A program made the position numbers and the translations under genes. DNA of 64,000 nt from Kibdelosporangium aridum (lineage in GTDB: Bacteria > Actinomycetota > Actinomycetes > Mycobacteriales > Pseudonocardiaceae). Positions 7,618 through 16,353 of this stretch are shown here, in pieces. Under the pieces are notes generated by a model that did not search any database, was not told the DNA's origin, and worked only from the letters and a program-made list of their open reading frames with translations. Positions within the stretch are counted from its first letter, which is position 1, and every line of letters begins with the position of its first letter. The stretch is from assembly GCF_900176515.1 (NCBI RefSeq), contig NZ_FWXV01000005.1:62001-126000 (forward strand), given 5' to 3'.

Positions 7618-9065
7618 CATCACCGGAGATTCTGTTGTCTGACAAGCAAGTCTTCCGCAACTTCGTCAACGGCAAGCACGCCGACGCGGCCGACGGGCGG
7701 ACGCTCGACATCGTCAACCCGGCGACCGGCGAGGTCTACGCGACCTCCCCGCTGTCCGGTCAGTCCGATGTGGACGTCGCGTTCGCTGCGGCCGGGACCG
7801 CGTTCGAGACCTGGCGGGACACCACTCCGGCGGAACGCCAGCTGGCGTTGCTGCGAATCGCCGACGCCCTGGAGGCGCGGTCCGAGGAGTTCGTCCAGCG
7901 TGAAGGCGAGAACACCGGCAAGCCGATGGCCGTGACCCGGGTCGAGGAGCTGCCGGTCGCGGTCGACCAGATCCGGTTCTTCGCAGGCGCGGCCCGCGTA
8001 CTGGAAGGCAAGTCGGCCGGGGAGTACCTGAGCGGCTTCACCTCGTACGTCCGTCGCGAGCCCGTCGGCGTCTGCGCGCAGGTCACGCCCTGGAACTATC
8101 CGCTGATGATGGCGATATGGAAGATCGCGCCCGCGATCGCCGCCGGGAACACCTTGGTACTCAAGCCGTCGGACACCACACCGGCGACCACAGTGATGCT
8201 GGCCGAGCTGGCCGCGGAGTTCCTGCCGCCTGGCGTGCTCAACATCGTCTGCGGTGACCGGGACACCGGCCGATCCCTGGTCACGCACCCCACGCCGCAG
8301 ATGGTGTCGATCACCGGCTCGGAACGCGCCGGCATCGAGGTCGCGGGCGCCGCCGCGGCTGATGTGAAGCGCGTACACCTTGAACTGGGCGGCAAAGCTC
8401 CGGTCGTGGTGTTCGACGACGCCGACATCGCCGCGGCCGCAAAGGCAATCGCTGCGGCCGGGTACTTCAACGGTGGCCAGGACTGCACCGCCGCGACCCG
8501 GGTGATCGCGGGCGCGGGCGTACACGACGATTTTGTCGCTGCTCTTGCCGAGGCCGCCAAGGAAACCCGAACCGGCGGGCCCGACGAGGACGTCTACTAC
8601 GGCGCACTGAACAACGCATCCCAGCTCGCCCGGGTCAGCGGCTTCATCGACCGCCTTCCGGATGCCGCAACCATCCACAGTGGAGGATCGGCGGTCGGCG
8701 AGCGTGGCTACTTCTACGCGCCGACGGTGGTTTCCGGCCTGAACCAAGGCGACGAGATCGTCACCGATGAAGTGTTCGGCCCGGTCATCACCGTGCAGGA
8801 GTTCACCGACGAGGCCGAGGCCGTGCGGTTGGCCAACGGCGTGCGCTACGGCCTGGCCTCATCGGTGTGGACGCGCGATCACGCCACCGCGATGCGGATG
8901 TCCCGGCGGCTGGACTTCGGCTGCGTGTGGATCAACACGCACATCCCGATGGTGGCCGAGATGCCGCACGGTGGCTTCAAGCACTCAGGCTACGGCAAGG
9001 ACCTGTCCATGTACGGCCTCGAGGACTACACCAGGATCAAGCACGTGATGTCCGCGCTGGACTGA
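7614..9065 (+). CDS. aldehyde dehydrogenase, gamma-aminobutyraldehyde dehydrogenase type
   Basis: 483-residue NAD(P)-dependent aldehyde dehydrogenase. It contains the TPWNYPLMMAIWKIAPAIAA cofactor region, the general-base Glu in LELGGKAP, the catalytic Cys in NGGQDCTAATR and the late EVFGPVITV motif. NGGQDCTAATR is characteristic of the aminobutyraldehyde group (PatD/YdcW-like), so the likely reaction is 4-aminobutanal to GABA. ATG at 7614 overlaps the permease stop (ATGA), showing translational coupling. The reading frame stays open 116 codons upstream, but that stretch is an Arg/His-rich frame inside the permease and is not coding. The 3' end overlaps the convergent PLP-enzyme gene by 29 bp. 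Confidence 0.88.
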   Translation: MTSPEILLSDKQVFRNFVNGKHADAADGRTLDIVNPATGEVYATSPLSGQSDVDVAFAAAGTAFETWRDTTPAERQLALLRIADALEARSEEFVQREGENTGKPMAVTRVEELPVAVDQIRFFAGAARVLEGKSAGEYLSGFTSYVRREPVGVCAQVTPWNYPLMMAIWKIAPAIAAGNTLVLKPSDTTPATTVMLAELAAEFLPPGVLNIVCGDRDTGRSLVTHPTPQMVSITGSERAGIEVAGAAAADVKRVHLELGGKAPVVVFDDADIAAAAKAIAAAGYFNGGQDCTAATRVIAGAGVHDDFVAALAEAAKETRTGGPDEDVYYGALNNASQLARVSGFIDRLPDAATIHSGGSAVGERGYFYAPTVVSGLNQGDEIVTDEVFGPVITVQEFTDEAEAVRLANGVRYGLASSVWTRDHATAMRMSRRLDFGCVWINTHIPMVAEMPHGGFKHSGYGKDLSMYGLEDYTRIKHVMSALD

Positions 9066-10200
9066 GCGCTTGCTCGATGTCGGCCCACAGGTCGTCGGGA
9101 TGTTCGACACCCACGGCGATCCTGACCATGTTCTGGCTGACACCGGCGGTCCGTAGCTCGTCGGCGGTCAGGTGCCGGTGGGACGTGGTCGCCGGGTGCA
9201 TGACGGTGGTTTCCGTGCCACCGAGGGAAGACGCGTTCATGATCAGTTCCAGGTTGCCCATGAACTGCTGTGCGTCGGTGACTTCGGTCGCGATGATGGC
9301 GCCGTAACCGCTCAGCAGTTTGGTCGCCCTGGCATGACTGGCGTGTGTCGGCAGGCCCGGATAGTGCACTGCGGACACCGCTGGATGCGCCGCCATGCGT
9401 TCCGCCAGCATGGCGGCGCTCTCGCAGGCACGGTTGACCCTGAGCGGCAATGTCTTGAGGCCACGGATGATCAGCCATGCCGCGAACGGGTCTGCGACCA
9501 CGCCGAGGTTGATCGCGTGCTTCCAGGCTTGCCGGTAAAGGGCTTCGTCGGCGAACACGGCGACACCGCCGACCACGTCGTGATGACCGCCCAGGTACTT
9601 GGTCGCCGAGTGGATCACGATGTCGGCGCCGTGTTCGATCGGCCGGCACAGCAGGGGAGTGGCGAACGTGCTGTCGACCGCGGTGAGCAGGCCGTTCTGC
9701 TTGGCCTCGGCGGCCAGCGCGGGCAGGTCCGGCACGTGCCCGATCGGGTTCGCGATCGTCTCCAGGAACAGCAGCTTGGTGCTTGGCCGCAGTGCCGTGC
9801 TCACCTCGGCCGGGTCGACGCCGTCGACATAGGTGACTTCGATACCCCATCGGTCGGCGAGGTGGTTGAACATCGCGACTGTGCCGCCGTAGAGCGCCTT
9901 CTGGGCGATGATGTGGTCGCCGTGGCGCAAGATCGTCTGCAGTACGGTGCTGAGCGCGCTCGATCCCGACGCTGTGACCAGCGCTTTCTCGCCCTGTTCC
10001 AAGTCGGCCATGGCTTGCTCAAGCGCTCGGTTGGTCGGGTTGCCGTACCCGCTGTAGGCGAAGGAGTCCGGATCTGACATGGCCCTGGTCAGCTCTTGCG
10101 GGCTTTCGAACCGGAAGTTGGACGTCTGGTAGAGCGGCACGGTCACGGGCTGACCAGGCGCAGGGGCGGTCAAGCGGGCTGCTCGTGTCTCACGGTGCAT
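9037..10200 (-). CDS. Cys/Met metabolism PLP-dependent enzyme (methionine gamma-lyase / cystathionine gamma-synthase family)
   Basis: 387 residues of the trans-sulfuration family. The PLP lysine lies in IHSATKYLGGHHDVVGG, cofactor contacts in ALVTASGSSALSTVL and SGYGNPTNRALE, and the substrate-side segment in LGGTETTVMHPATTSH. Family members break or form C-S bonds of cystathionine, homocysteine or methionine; sequence alone does not separate gamma-synthase, gamma-lyase and methionine gamma-lyase. It is divergently transcribed from a MocR regulator with only about 60-80 bp between them, which suggests that regulator controls it. Its tail overlaps the aldehyde dehydrogenase gene by 29 bp on the opposite strand. 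Confidence 0.85.
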   Translation of the reverse strand: MHRETRAARLTAPAPGQPVTVPLYQTSNFRFESPQELTRAMSDPDSFAYSGYGNPTNRALEQAMADLEQGEKALVTASGSSALSTVLQTILRHGDHIIAQKALYGGTVAMFNHLADRWGIEVTYVDGVDPAEVSTALRPSTKLLFLETIANPIGHVPDLPALAAEAKQNGLLTAVDSTFATPLLCRPIEHGADIVIHSATKYLGGHHDVVGGVAVFADEALYRQAWKHAINLGVVADPFAAWLIIRGLKTLPLRVNRACESAAMLAERMAAHPAVSAVHYPGLPTHASHARATKLLSGYGAIIATEVTDAQQFMGNLELIMNASSLGGTETTVMHPATTSHRHLTADELRTAGVSQNMVRIAVGVEHPDDLWADIEQALSPARTSRA

Positions 10201-10220
10201 GATCAGAGTCTTGTCGGAAA

Positions 10221-10256
10221 ATTGGCCCTATGGCAGAGCCAATCTGGCAGAATTGG
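10221..10256. promoter_or_regulatory. candidate MocR operator in divergent intergenic region
   Basis: ATTGGC (10221-10226), GCCAAT (10238-10243) and ATTGG (10252-10256) form alternating inverted copies. TGGCAGA also occurs twice at a 14-bp interval (10231 and 10245). The block lies between the start codons of the PLP enzyme and the MocR gene. MocR proteins often bind paired direct and inverted sites between themselves and a divergent target, which this matches. Confidence 0.55.
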
Positions 10257-10281
10257 TTTGGTGACGAGACCGGAGGACCTG

Positions 10282-11676
10282 GTGACCCGGCTCGGCCGCT
10301 GGTCGGCTGGGCGTGGTCCGCTGTACCTGCTGCTCGCTGGGCGGATCCGGCGCCTGATCGACGACGGCGAGCTGCAACCGGGCACACCACTGCCGCCGGA
10401 TCGCACGTTGGCCGCGGCTCTGGCGGTTGGCCGGACGACTGTGGTGTCCGCGTACGACCTGCTGGCGCAGGAGGGCAAGATCGTGCGGCGGCAGGGCAGC
10501 GGGACGAAGGTCGCTCCAGCCGCGTTGCGCCCGGAGCGTCCTGCCGACAGCGCGAACCCGTTGTTCATGCACCTGCTCGAACCGCTCGACAAGATCGTCC
10601 AACTGACGTGCGCGGCGCCGAACGTCATGCCCGCGGCTGTCACCGAGGCCTACGCCAAGGCGCTGTCTGTCGAGGTCACCGACGACATCGGCTACCACCC
10701 ACTCGGTTACTACGAACTGCGGGCCGCGCTGGCGGACCGCTTCACCGCGCGCGGACTGCCGACCAAACCCGGCCAGATCCTGGTGACAACGGGCGCGCAG
10801 CAAGCTTTGGCATTGCTAGCCAGGTTGTTCGTCGCGCCAGGGGACCGGGTTGTGGTGGAGACACCGACTTATCCCGGTGCGCTGGAAGCTTTCCGGGAGT
10901 CCACTGCGGACTTCGTACCTGTTCCGGTTGGTGATGCCGACGGGCTGGTTCGTGCGATGCGGGCGCGACCGGCGGCCGTGTACGTGATTCCCACGCATCA
11001 CAACCCGACCGGGTCGGTGATGTCCACTTTGACCCGTCAGCGCCTTGCCGCCGAAGCCGCGGAGCTGGGCGTCCGGCTGATCGAGGACGAGGTGCTCGCC
11101 GACCTGAGCTTCACGGACGAGGCCCCGTTGCCTGTCGCGGCTCACGGTCCAGCGGTGACGATCGGGTCGTTGAGCAAGGTCGTGTGGGGCGGGCTGCGGA
11201 TCGGCTGGGTCCGGGCGTCCGAATCGGTGATCATGCAGCTGGCGCGGCTCAAGGCCGTACACGATCTGGGCAGCAACTACATCGGCCAAGTCGCCGCGGT
11301 GTCCCTGGTGTCTTCTTTGGACGCTCTGCGAGCTGATCGCGTCTCGGCGTTGTATGCACAGCATGCGCAGCTTTGCGCTTCGTTGCGGGAACATCTTCCG
11401 TCGTGGGAGTTCACCCCGGCTGCCGGCGGCCAGAGCTTGTGGGTCCGGCTGCCGCACGGCGACGCGGTTTCGTTCGCTCAGTTGGCGTTGCGGCACGGCG
11501 TCGCCGTGTTGCCAGGCGGATCGCTGGACGCCTCCGGCGCCAGCAAGGAATTCCTGCGGATTCCGTTCCTGGAACCCGCGGATGTCCTTGCTGGCGCGGT
11601 GGTGTCGTTGGCCTCGGCTTGGCGCGAGTACAACCCCGGCGTCCCCGGCGACTCGCTTACGACCCTAGTCGTGTGA
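10282..11676 (+). CDS. MocR-type (GntR-HTH plus aminotransferase) regulator
   Basis: 464 residues. A GntR winged helix at the N terminus (RLIDDGELQPGTPLPPDRTL, then AVGRTTVVSAYDLLAQEG) is fused to a class I aminotransferase-like domain with the PLP lysine in SLSKVVWGGLRIGWVR and the YVIPTHHNPTGSVMS and IEDEVLADLSF motifs. MocR proteins use PLP, often with an amino acid, as effector. GTG at 10282 is chosen because GGAGG lies five bases before it; the in-frame GTG at 10261 would add seven residues. It is divergent from the trans-sulfuration enzyme, its probable target, suggesting control of sulfur amino acid metabolism. Confidence 0.88.
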   Translation: MTRLGRWSAGRGPLYLLLAGRIRRLIDDGELQPGTPLPPDRTLAAALAVGRTTVVSAYDLLAQEGKIVRRQGSGTKVAPAALRPERPADSANPLFMHLLEPLDKIVQLTCAAPNVMPAAVTEAYAKALSVEVTDDIGYHPLGYYELRAALADRFTARGLPTKPGQILVTTGAQQALALLARLFVAPGDRVVVETPTYPGALEAFRESTADFVPVPVGDADGLVRAMRARPAAVYVIPTHHNPTGSVMSTLTRQRLAAEAAELGVRLIEDEVLADLSFTDEAPLPVAAHGPAVTIGSLSKVVWGGLRIGWVRASESVIMQLARLKAVHDLGSNYIGQVAAVSLVSSLDALRADRVSALYAQHAQLCASLREHLPSWEFTPAAGGQSLWVRLPHGDAVSFAQLALRHGVAVLPGGSLDASGASKEFLRIPFLEPADVLAGAVVSLASAWREYNPGVPGDSLTTLVV

Positions 11677-14629
11677 ACGTCAGCTCGATGCTCGCCTTGT
11701 GGGCGTGCAGCTGGTACTGCGGGAGCACACCTGGGCCGCAAGCAGCTGTGCCCACGCCGTTCTGGGCGATGTCGAGGTTCAGATAGATCCAGTCGGTGGG
11801 CGTCAGATCGATCGTGTGCTCGGCCGCGTCGAGGTCTTCGGACGTCCACCGCCTCGCGGTGAATTCGAAGTCGCCTTCGATCCTGATGCCCTCGCCGGTG
11901 TCGTTGGTGAGCTCGGCCCAGCGGACTTCAGTGCGGTTGCCGTTCTCTTGCGGGACAACGTACGGCGTCTGCATTTCGTCCACTGTGTACTTGTATCTGC
12001 CGACGGCCGCGGCTTGCCTGGTGTCAGCGTAGGCTTCGTTCGGGCCTCGGCCGAACCACTCGACGTTGCCGTATTCCTTGGGCAGGGCCATCCTGAGGCC
12101 CAGACGGGGCAACGTGCCCGGCCATTCGCCGTCCGGCTCGATGTCGACTTTGAGGTTCAGCGTGGTTTCGTCGCCGGTCCACGTGTAGGTGACGAACATG
12201 CCGAACGCTCTCGCGGGCGGGGCCACCCGAGTCTTCGTCGTCCCGCCTTCCACGCTGATCAGGCGGTGCTGCAGGCGATGCAGGCCGTTCTTGCGCCAGG
12301 TTTCCTCGTCGGACGGCTTGTCGTTCTCGGTCGGCGCCCGCCACAGGTCCAGCTTGGGCGCTTCGATCGGGATCCCGCCGATGTCCCGGGGTACTTCTCG
12401 GGGCTCTCGGCTTCCTTGGGTCTGCTGGCGGGCTTTGACGTTGACTTGTCCCCACGCGATCGGGTGATTCGCGTTCGCCCACGCGGCGTCCTTGGCCAGC
12501 GTGGCGGTCACCGTCACCCACGATTCGCCTTGGGTCTCAGGCATTTTCGGCAGGTCAAGGGTGACTTCCTGGCCCGGCTGGACGGTGGGGGTGTGCAGGA
12601 TGCCGGAGGCGACCTCGACCCCTTCATCCTCCAGTTTCCAAGCGAAACTCAGCTGCTCAAGCCCGGAGAAGTCGTAGTGATTAGCCACAACAACCTTCAA
12701 GTTGTCCACAGCTCCCAGCGAACCCTTCTCCCCATCCCCACCCCCCGATACGCTGGATGCGGGGTGCCCCCCGGGAAGGGCGGGGGCTGCCTGGGGGCTG
12801 GTCGATGGTGGAGGGGAGTCGAAATCTCCTTGGGGGGCAACGGTTTCGGCGGAATTCGACGATGCTGGGGACTTCGATGCCGCTGGGTTTGCGGTGCCGG
12901 GTGTCCCGTGGGTCTGTGTCGTTGGGATGGCGGCGCCGGGAGCCGAGATGCGGACTGGTTCGAAGATCTTCTTGAGCTCGTGCAAGCCTGGAGAAGGCGT
13001 GCGATCCGGGAACACCAGGCCGTCGATCACGAAGCTGCCGTCGTGGATCGTCTCGCCGAAGTCGCCGCCATACGCGAAATACGGTCGGCCCTCCGAATCC
13101 ACCTGACGGATGCCGTGGTCGAGCCATTCCCAGATGAAGCCGCCCTGGCACCGCGGGTACTTCTCGAAAAGCTCCCGGTACTCCAGCAACCCGCCAGGCC
13201 CGTTGCCCATCGCGTGGGCGTACTCGCATTGGATGAACGGCAACTCGGTCGTCTGGCCGATCTCGTCGACCTCCGCGTGTGAGGCGTACATCCGGCTGTA
13301 GACGTCGACATACTCGCATGCGGCGTCGCCCTCGTAGTGCACGGGCCGCGTCGAGTCACGGGAACGAGTCCACGAGGCCATGGCGGCGAGATTGCGACCG
13401 GTGTGAGCCTCGTTGCCGAGTGACCACATGATGATGCTGGGATGGTTCTTGTCGCGCTCGACCATCCGCTTCATCCGGTCGAGGTACGCCGCTTCCCACT
13501 GCGGGTCGTCGCTGGGATTGCGTTCCCAGCCGACCTCTGAGAAACCGTGCGTCTCGAGGTCGCACTCGTCGATCACCCACAACCCGTACTCGTCGCACAG
13601 GTCGAGGAAGGCCGGGTGCGGCGGGTAATGCGAAGTTCGCACGGCATTGATGTTGTGCTGCTTCATCATCAGCACGTCGGCCAACGCAGTCTCATACGGC
13701 ACAGCACGGCCCAAGTCCGGGTGGTGTTCGTGCCGGTTGACACCCTTGAGAAGGATACGCTTGCCGTTGACTTTGAGCTGACCGTCCGCAATGGTCACCG
13801 TGCGGAAACCGATGCGCAGCGGCACGCGTTCGTGGTCCGAAGCCAGGTATCCCTCGTACAACCGAGGAGTTTCCGCGGTCCACGGCTCCACGACACCCGC
13901 GTCGATCGGCAAGTCGGTTGATGCCCGCAGAATGCCCAGCTCCGGGATGGACAGCCACGCCGGACCGTCCACTTCGACGCTAAGGTAGCCGCGACCCGTG
14001 GTGTGGTCGTAGTCAGCGCGCAGCCAGTAGTCGCTGATCCCGCCGGTCGGCCGGGCCAGCAGCGTCACGTCACGAAAAATCCCGGACAGCCACCACATGT
14101 CCTGGTCTTCCAGGTAACTCCCCGAAGACCATTGGTGCACGCGCACCGCAAGCACGTTTCCGCGTTCCCGCAACAGCGAGCCGACGTCGAACTCGGAAGG
14201 CAACCGGCTGCCACGTGTCACACCCAACTCTGTGCCGTTGAGCCAGATTCGCCCGCACGAGTCGATGCCGTCGAACCTCAGCACCGCAGGTTGCGTGAGC
14301 CAAGCCGAGGGAAGGTCGAACGTGAGCCTGTAGTCGCCGGTCGGGTTGTCCGATGGCACGTAAGGAGGGTCGACCGGGAACGGGTATTGCACGTTGGTGT
14401 ACGCGGGCTTGCCGAAGCCGTGCATCTGCCAGTTGGCTGGCACAGCCAAAGTGGACCAGGACGAGTCGTCGAACGTGTCCTGCTCGATGCCCGGTGGCGC
14501 GTCGGCCAATGAGGGTGAGAGGTGGAAACGCCAGTCCCCGTTGAGACTTAACGAAGGCGCGTCCGAGGAGAAGGCGGCGCGTGGTGGCAACGCGCCGTAT
14601 CCCGGGGACACGTCGTCGAGATAGGACAT
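11657..14629 (-). CDS. lacZ: GH2 beta-galactosidase with in-frame repeat-derived insertion
   Basis: 990 residues, the normal size for LacZ-type GH2 enzymes. Jelly-roll domain (about 40-195), Ig-like domain, TIM barrel (about 285-560) and the C-terminal beta-sandwich are in order. Acid/base Glu407 lies in WSLGNEAHTG and nucleophile Glu469 in QCEYAHAMGNG, matching E. coli Glu461 and Glu537. It hydrolyses terminal beta-galactosides; no signal peptide, so cytoplasmic, consistent with the adjacent ABC importer. Odd: residues about 566-640 are a Pro/Ser/Ala/Gly-rich stretch absent from the fold, placed between FEPVRIS and LKVVVANHYDFSG. Its DNA (12710-12934) contains a block resembling the intergenic repeat near 20860-20960. 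The 3' end overlaps the MocR gene by 20 bp (convergent). Confidence 0.92.
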   Translation of the reverse strand: MSYLDDVSPGYGALPPRAAFSSDAPSLSLNGDWRFHLSPSLADAPPGIEQDTFDDSSWSTLAVPANWQMHGFGKPAYTNVQYPFPVDPPYVPSDNPTGDYRLTFDLPSAWLTQPAVLRFDGIDSCGRIWLNGTELGVTRGSRLPSEFDVGSLLRERGNVLAVRVHQWSSGSYLEDQDMWWLSGIFRDVTLLARPTGGISDYWLRADYDHTTGRGYLSVEVDGPAWLSIPELGILRASTDLPIDAGVVEPWTAETPRLYEGYLASDHERVPLRIGFRTVTIADGQLKVNGKRILLKGVNRHEHHPDLGRAVPYETALADVLMMKQHNINAVRTSHYPPHPAFLDLCDEYGLWVIDECDLETHGFSEVGWERNPSDDPQWEAAYLDRMKRMVERDKNHPSIIMWSLGNEAHTGRNLAAMASWTRSRDSTRPVHYEGDAACEYVDVYSRMYASHAEVDEIGQTTELPFIQCEYAHAMGNGPGGLLEYRELFEKYPRCQGGFIWEWLDHGIRQVDSEGRPYFAYGGDFGETIHDGSFVIDGLVFPDRTPSPGLHELKKIFEPVRISAPGAAIPTTQTHGTPGTANPAASKSPASSNSAETVAPQGDFDSPPPSTSPQAAPALPGGHPASSVSGGGDGEKGSLGAVDNLKVVVANHYDFSGLEQLSFAWKLEDEGVEVASGILHTPTVQPGQEVTLDLPKMPETQGESWVTVTATLAKDAAWANANHPIAWGQVNVKARQQTQGSREPREVPRDIGGIPIEAPKLDLWRAPTENDKPSDEETWRKNGLHRLQHRLISVEGGTTKTRVAPPARAFGMFVTYTWTGDETTLNLKVDIEPDGEWPGTLPRLGLRMALPKEYGNVEWFGRGPNEAYADTRQAAAVGRYKYTVDEMQTPYVVPQENGNRTEVRWAELTNDTGEGIRIEGDFEFTARRWTSEDLDAAEHTIDLTPTDWIYLNLDIAQNGVGTAACGPGVLPQYQLHAHKASIELTFTRLGS
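12695..12815. repeat. dispersed repeat copy inside lacZ
   Basis: On the minus strand this block reads CCCCAG, then GCCCCCGCCCTTCCCGGG, GGGCACCCCGC, CCAGCGTATCGG and finally GCTGTGGACAACT. The same words in the same order occur at about 20850-20972 on the plus strand, with small indels and a longer middle. A GC-rich inverted core (CCCGGG flanked by C and G runs) makes it a folding element. In lacZ the sequence is translated in frame and extends the linker in the C-terminal part. Boundaries are approximate, aligned by eye. Confidence 0.6.
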
Positions 14630-14638
14630 GGTGACCTT

Positions 14639-15466
14639 TCAGCCTTTGACCGCGCCTGCGGCGATGTTTCGGATGAAATGCCGTGCTCCGAACAGGAACA
14701 CGACCAGCAACGGGATGACGGCCATCAACGTGCCGGCCATCACCAGGCTGTAGTCGGCGCCGTAGAGGCCGTTGAGCTGGTTCAGCGCGACCTGCAGCGT
14801 GGTGTTGGACGGGTCGACCATCACGATCAACGGCCACAGGTAGTCGTTCCACGTGGTCACGAACGTGAAGATGCCGAGGAACGCCAGTGCGGGCCGCAGG
14901 ATCGGCATCGCGATCGTCCAATAGGTACGGAAGAACCCGGCACCGTCCACCTTGGCCGCTTCCAGCAGTTCGTCCGGGATCGCCGACGCGGCGTACTGAC
15001 GCATCCAGAAGATGCCGAACGCGTTCGCCGCCGCCGGGACGATCAACGCCTTGAGGTCGCCGACCCAGCCGATCGACGCCATGATCGAGTACTGCGGGAT
15101 CGCCGAGAGCTGTGTCGGCACGACGAACGTCGCCAGCAGGATGGTGAACAGCACGTTCCGGCCAGGGAAGGCGTACTTGGCGAACGTGAAGGCCGCCAGC
15201 GAGTCGAAGAACAACACCAGCACGGTCGTGGCCACCGAGACGATCACGGTGTTGAGCAACGACCCGAAGAAGTCGATCCGGTCGAGCACCTCGCCGATGT
15301 TGTCGAACAGGTGCGTGCCGAACGTGAGCTTCGGTGGCGTGGTGAAGATGTCCCCGGTCGTGTTGGTCGCCATCACGGCGAGCCAGTAGTACGGGAACAG
15401 CACGATCACGGCGCCGATCGCCAGCAGGATGCCGCCGGTGAGCCTGGTGCGCAAAGTCGGGGTCAC
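14639..15466 (-). CDS. ABC sugar transporter permease (MalG-like)
   Basis: 275-residue inner-membrane permease with six predicted helices. The EAA loop that contacts the ATPase is EAAKVDGAGFFRTYWTIAMP near residue 190, and the C-terminal LFGARHFIRNIAAGAVKG is typical of the CUT1 MalG/LacG subunit. It pairs with the upstream MalF-like gene, with GTG 15466 overlapping that stop as GTGA. With the binding lipoprotein it imports an oligosaccharide; the following beta-galactosidase points to a galactoside. No ATPase gene is present here, so a shared MsiK-type ATPase elsewhere is expected, as in other actinomycetes. Confidence 0.9.
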   Translation of the reverse strand: MTPTLRTRLTGGILLAIGAVIVLFPYYWLAVMATNTTGDIFTTPPKLTFGTHLFDNIGEVLDRIDFFGSLLNTVIVSVATTVLVLFFDSLAAFTFAKYAFPGRNVLFTILLATFVVPTQLSAIPQYSIMASIGWVGDLKALIVPAAANAFGIFWMRQYAASAIPDELLEAAKVDGAGFFRTYWTIAMPILRPALAFLGIFTFVTTWNDYLWPLIVMVDPSNTTLQVALNQLNGLYGADYSLVMAGTLMAVIPLLVVFLFGARHFIRNIAAGAVKG

Positions 15467-16353
15467 GCCTTGACCTCCGCCCGCTCGGGCCGGTTGATCA
15501 ACCGCCAGTTGATGATCGCGAACAGCAGCACGATCACGAAGATGCCCCACGCGATCGCGGCGCCGTAACCGAAGTCGTTCTCCAGGAACGCCTGGTTGTA
15601 GAAGTACAGGACCATGGTCATCCCAGCGTCTTGCGGTCCGCCGCGTTCACCGACCAGCACCTGCGCCTCGGCGAAGATCTGCAGGCCGTTGATCGCCGAC
15701 ATCACCACGGAGAACAGCAAAACCGGGCGCAGCAAAGGAAGTGTCACGCGCAAGAACGTCTGCACCGTGCCGGCGCCGTCGATTCGGGCGGCCTCGTAGA
15801 CCTCCTGCGGGATCGCCTGCAGGCCGGCGAGGAAGATGATCGCGTTGTAGCCGACCCACCGCCAGATGATCATCACCGAGATGGCGATCTTGATGCCCCA
15901 CGGATCGGTCACCCATTCCACCGGGTCGAGGCCGAGCCAGCTGGCGAACGCGTTGAGGATGCCGAACTCGGGGGAGAAGATCGAGCTGAACACGATCGCC
16001 ATGGCCACAATGGACGTGACGTTCGGCGTGAAGTACGCGATCCGGTACAGGCCCTTGAACCGCACCGAGGAGTTCAGTCCGACCGCGATCAGCAGCGCCA
16101 GTACCGTCATCGGCACCGTCGACATCACCCAGATGACGAACGTGTTGCCGACCGAGTTCCAGAACTCCAAGTCGGAGACCAGGAACTCGAAGTTGGACAG
16201 CCCGATCCACTCGGCCGGGCCGATCCCGTCCCACCGCTGGAACGCCAGATACAGCGAGTAGAACACCGGATAGGCGCCGAACACGGCGAACAGGACGAAG
16301 AACGGTGCGATCGCCAGGTACTGCGGCAGGTACTTCAGCCGTTTGCGGGGCAT
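15463..16353 (-). CDS. ABC sugar transporter permease (MalF-like)
   Basis: 296 residues, six transmembrane helices; first helix YLAIAPFFVLFAVFGAYPVF, EAA loop EAARIDGAGTVQTFLRVTLP. It belongs to the CUT1 MalF/LacF permease group. ATG at 16353 overlaps the binding-protein stop by one base (TGATG) and its own stop overlaps the next permease, so binding protein, MalF-like and MalG-like subunits are made from one coupled message. The frame is open further upstream but only as an Arg/Gly-rich frame inside the binding-protein gene, not coding. Substrate inferred to be a galactoside from the operon. Confidence 0.9.
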   Translation of the reverse strand: MPRKRLKYLPQYLAIAPFFVLFAVFGAYPVFYSLYLAFQRWDGIGPAEWIGLSNFEFLVSDLEFWNSVGNTFVIWVMSTVPMTVLALLIAVGLNSSVRFKGLYRIAYFTPNVTSIVAMAIVFSSIFSPEFGILNAFASWLGLDPVEWVTDPWGIKIAISVMIIWRWVGYNAIIFLAGLQAIPQEVYEAARIDGAGTVQTFLRVTLPLLRPVLLFSVVMSAINGLQIFAEAQVLVGERGGPQDAGMTMVLYFYNQAFLENDFGYGAAIAWGIFVIVLLFAIINWRLINRPERAEVKA

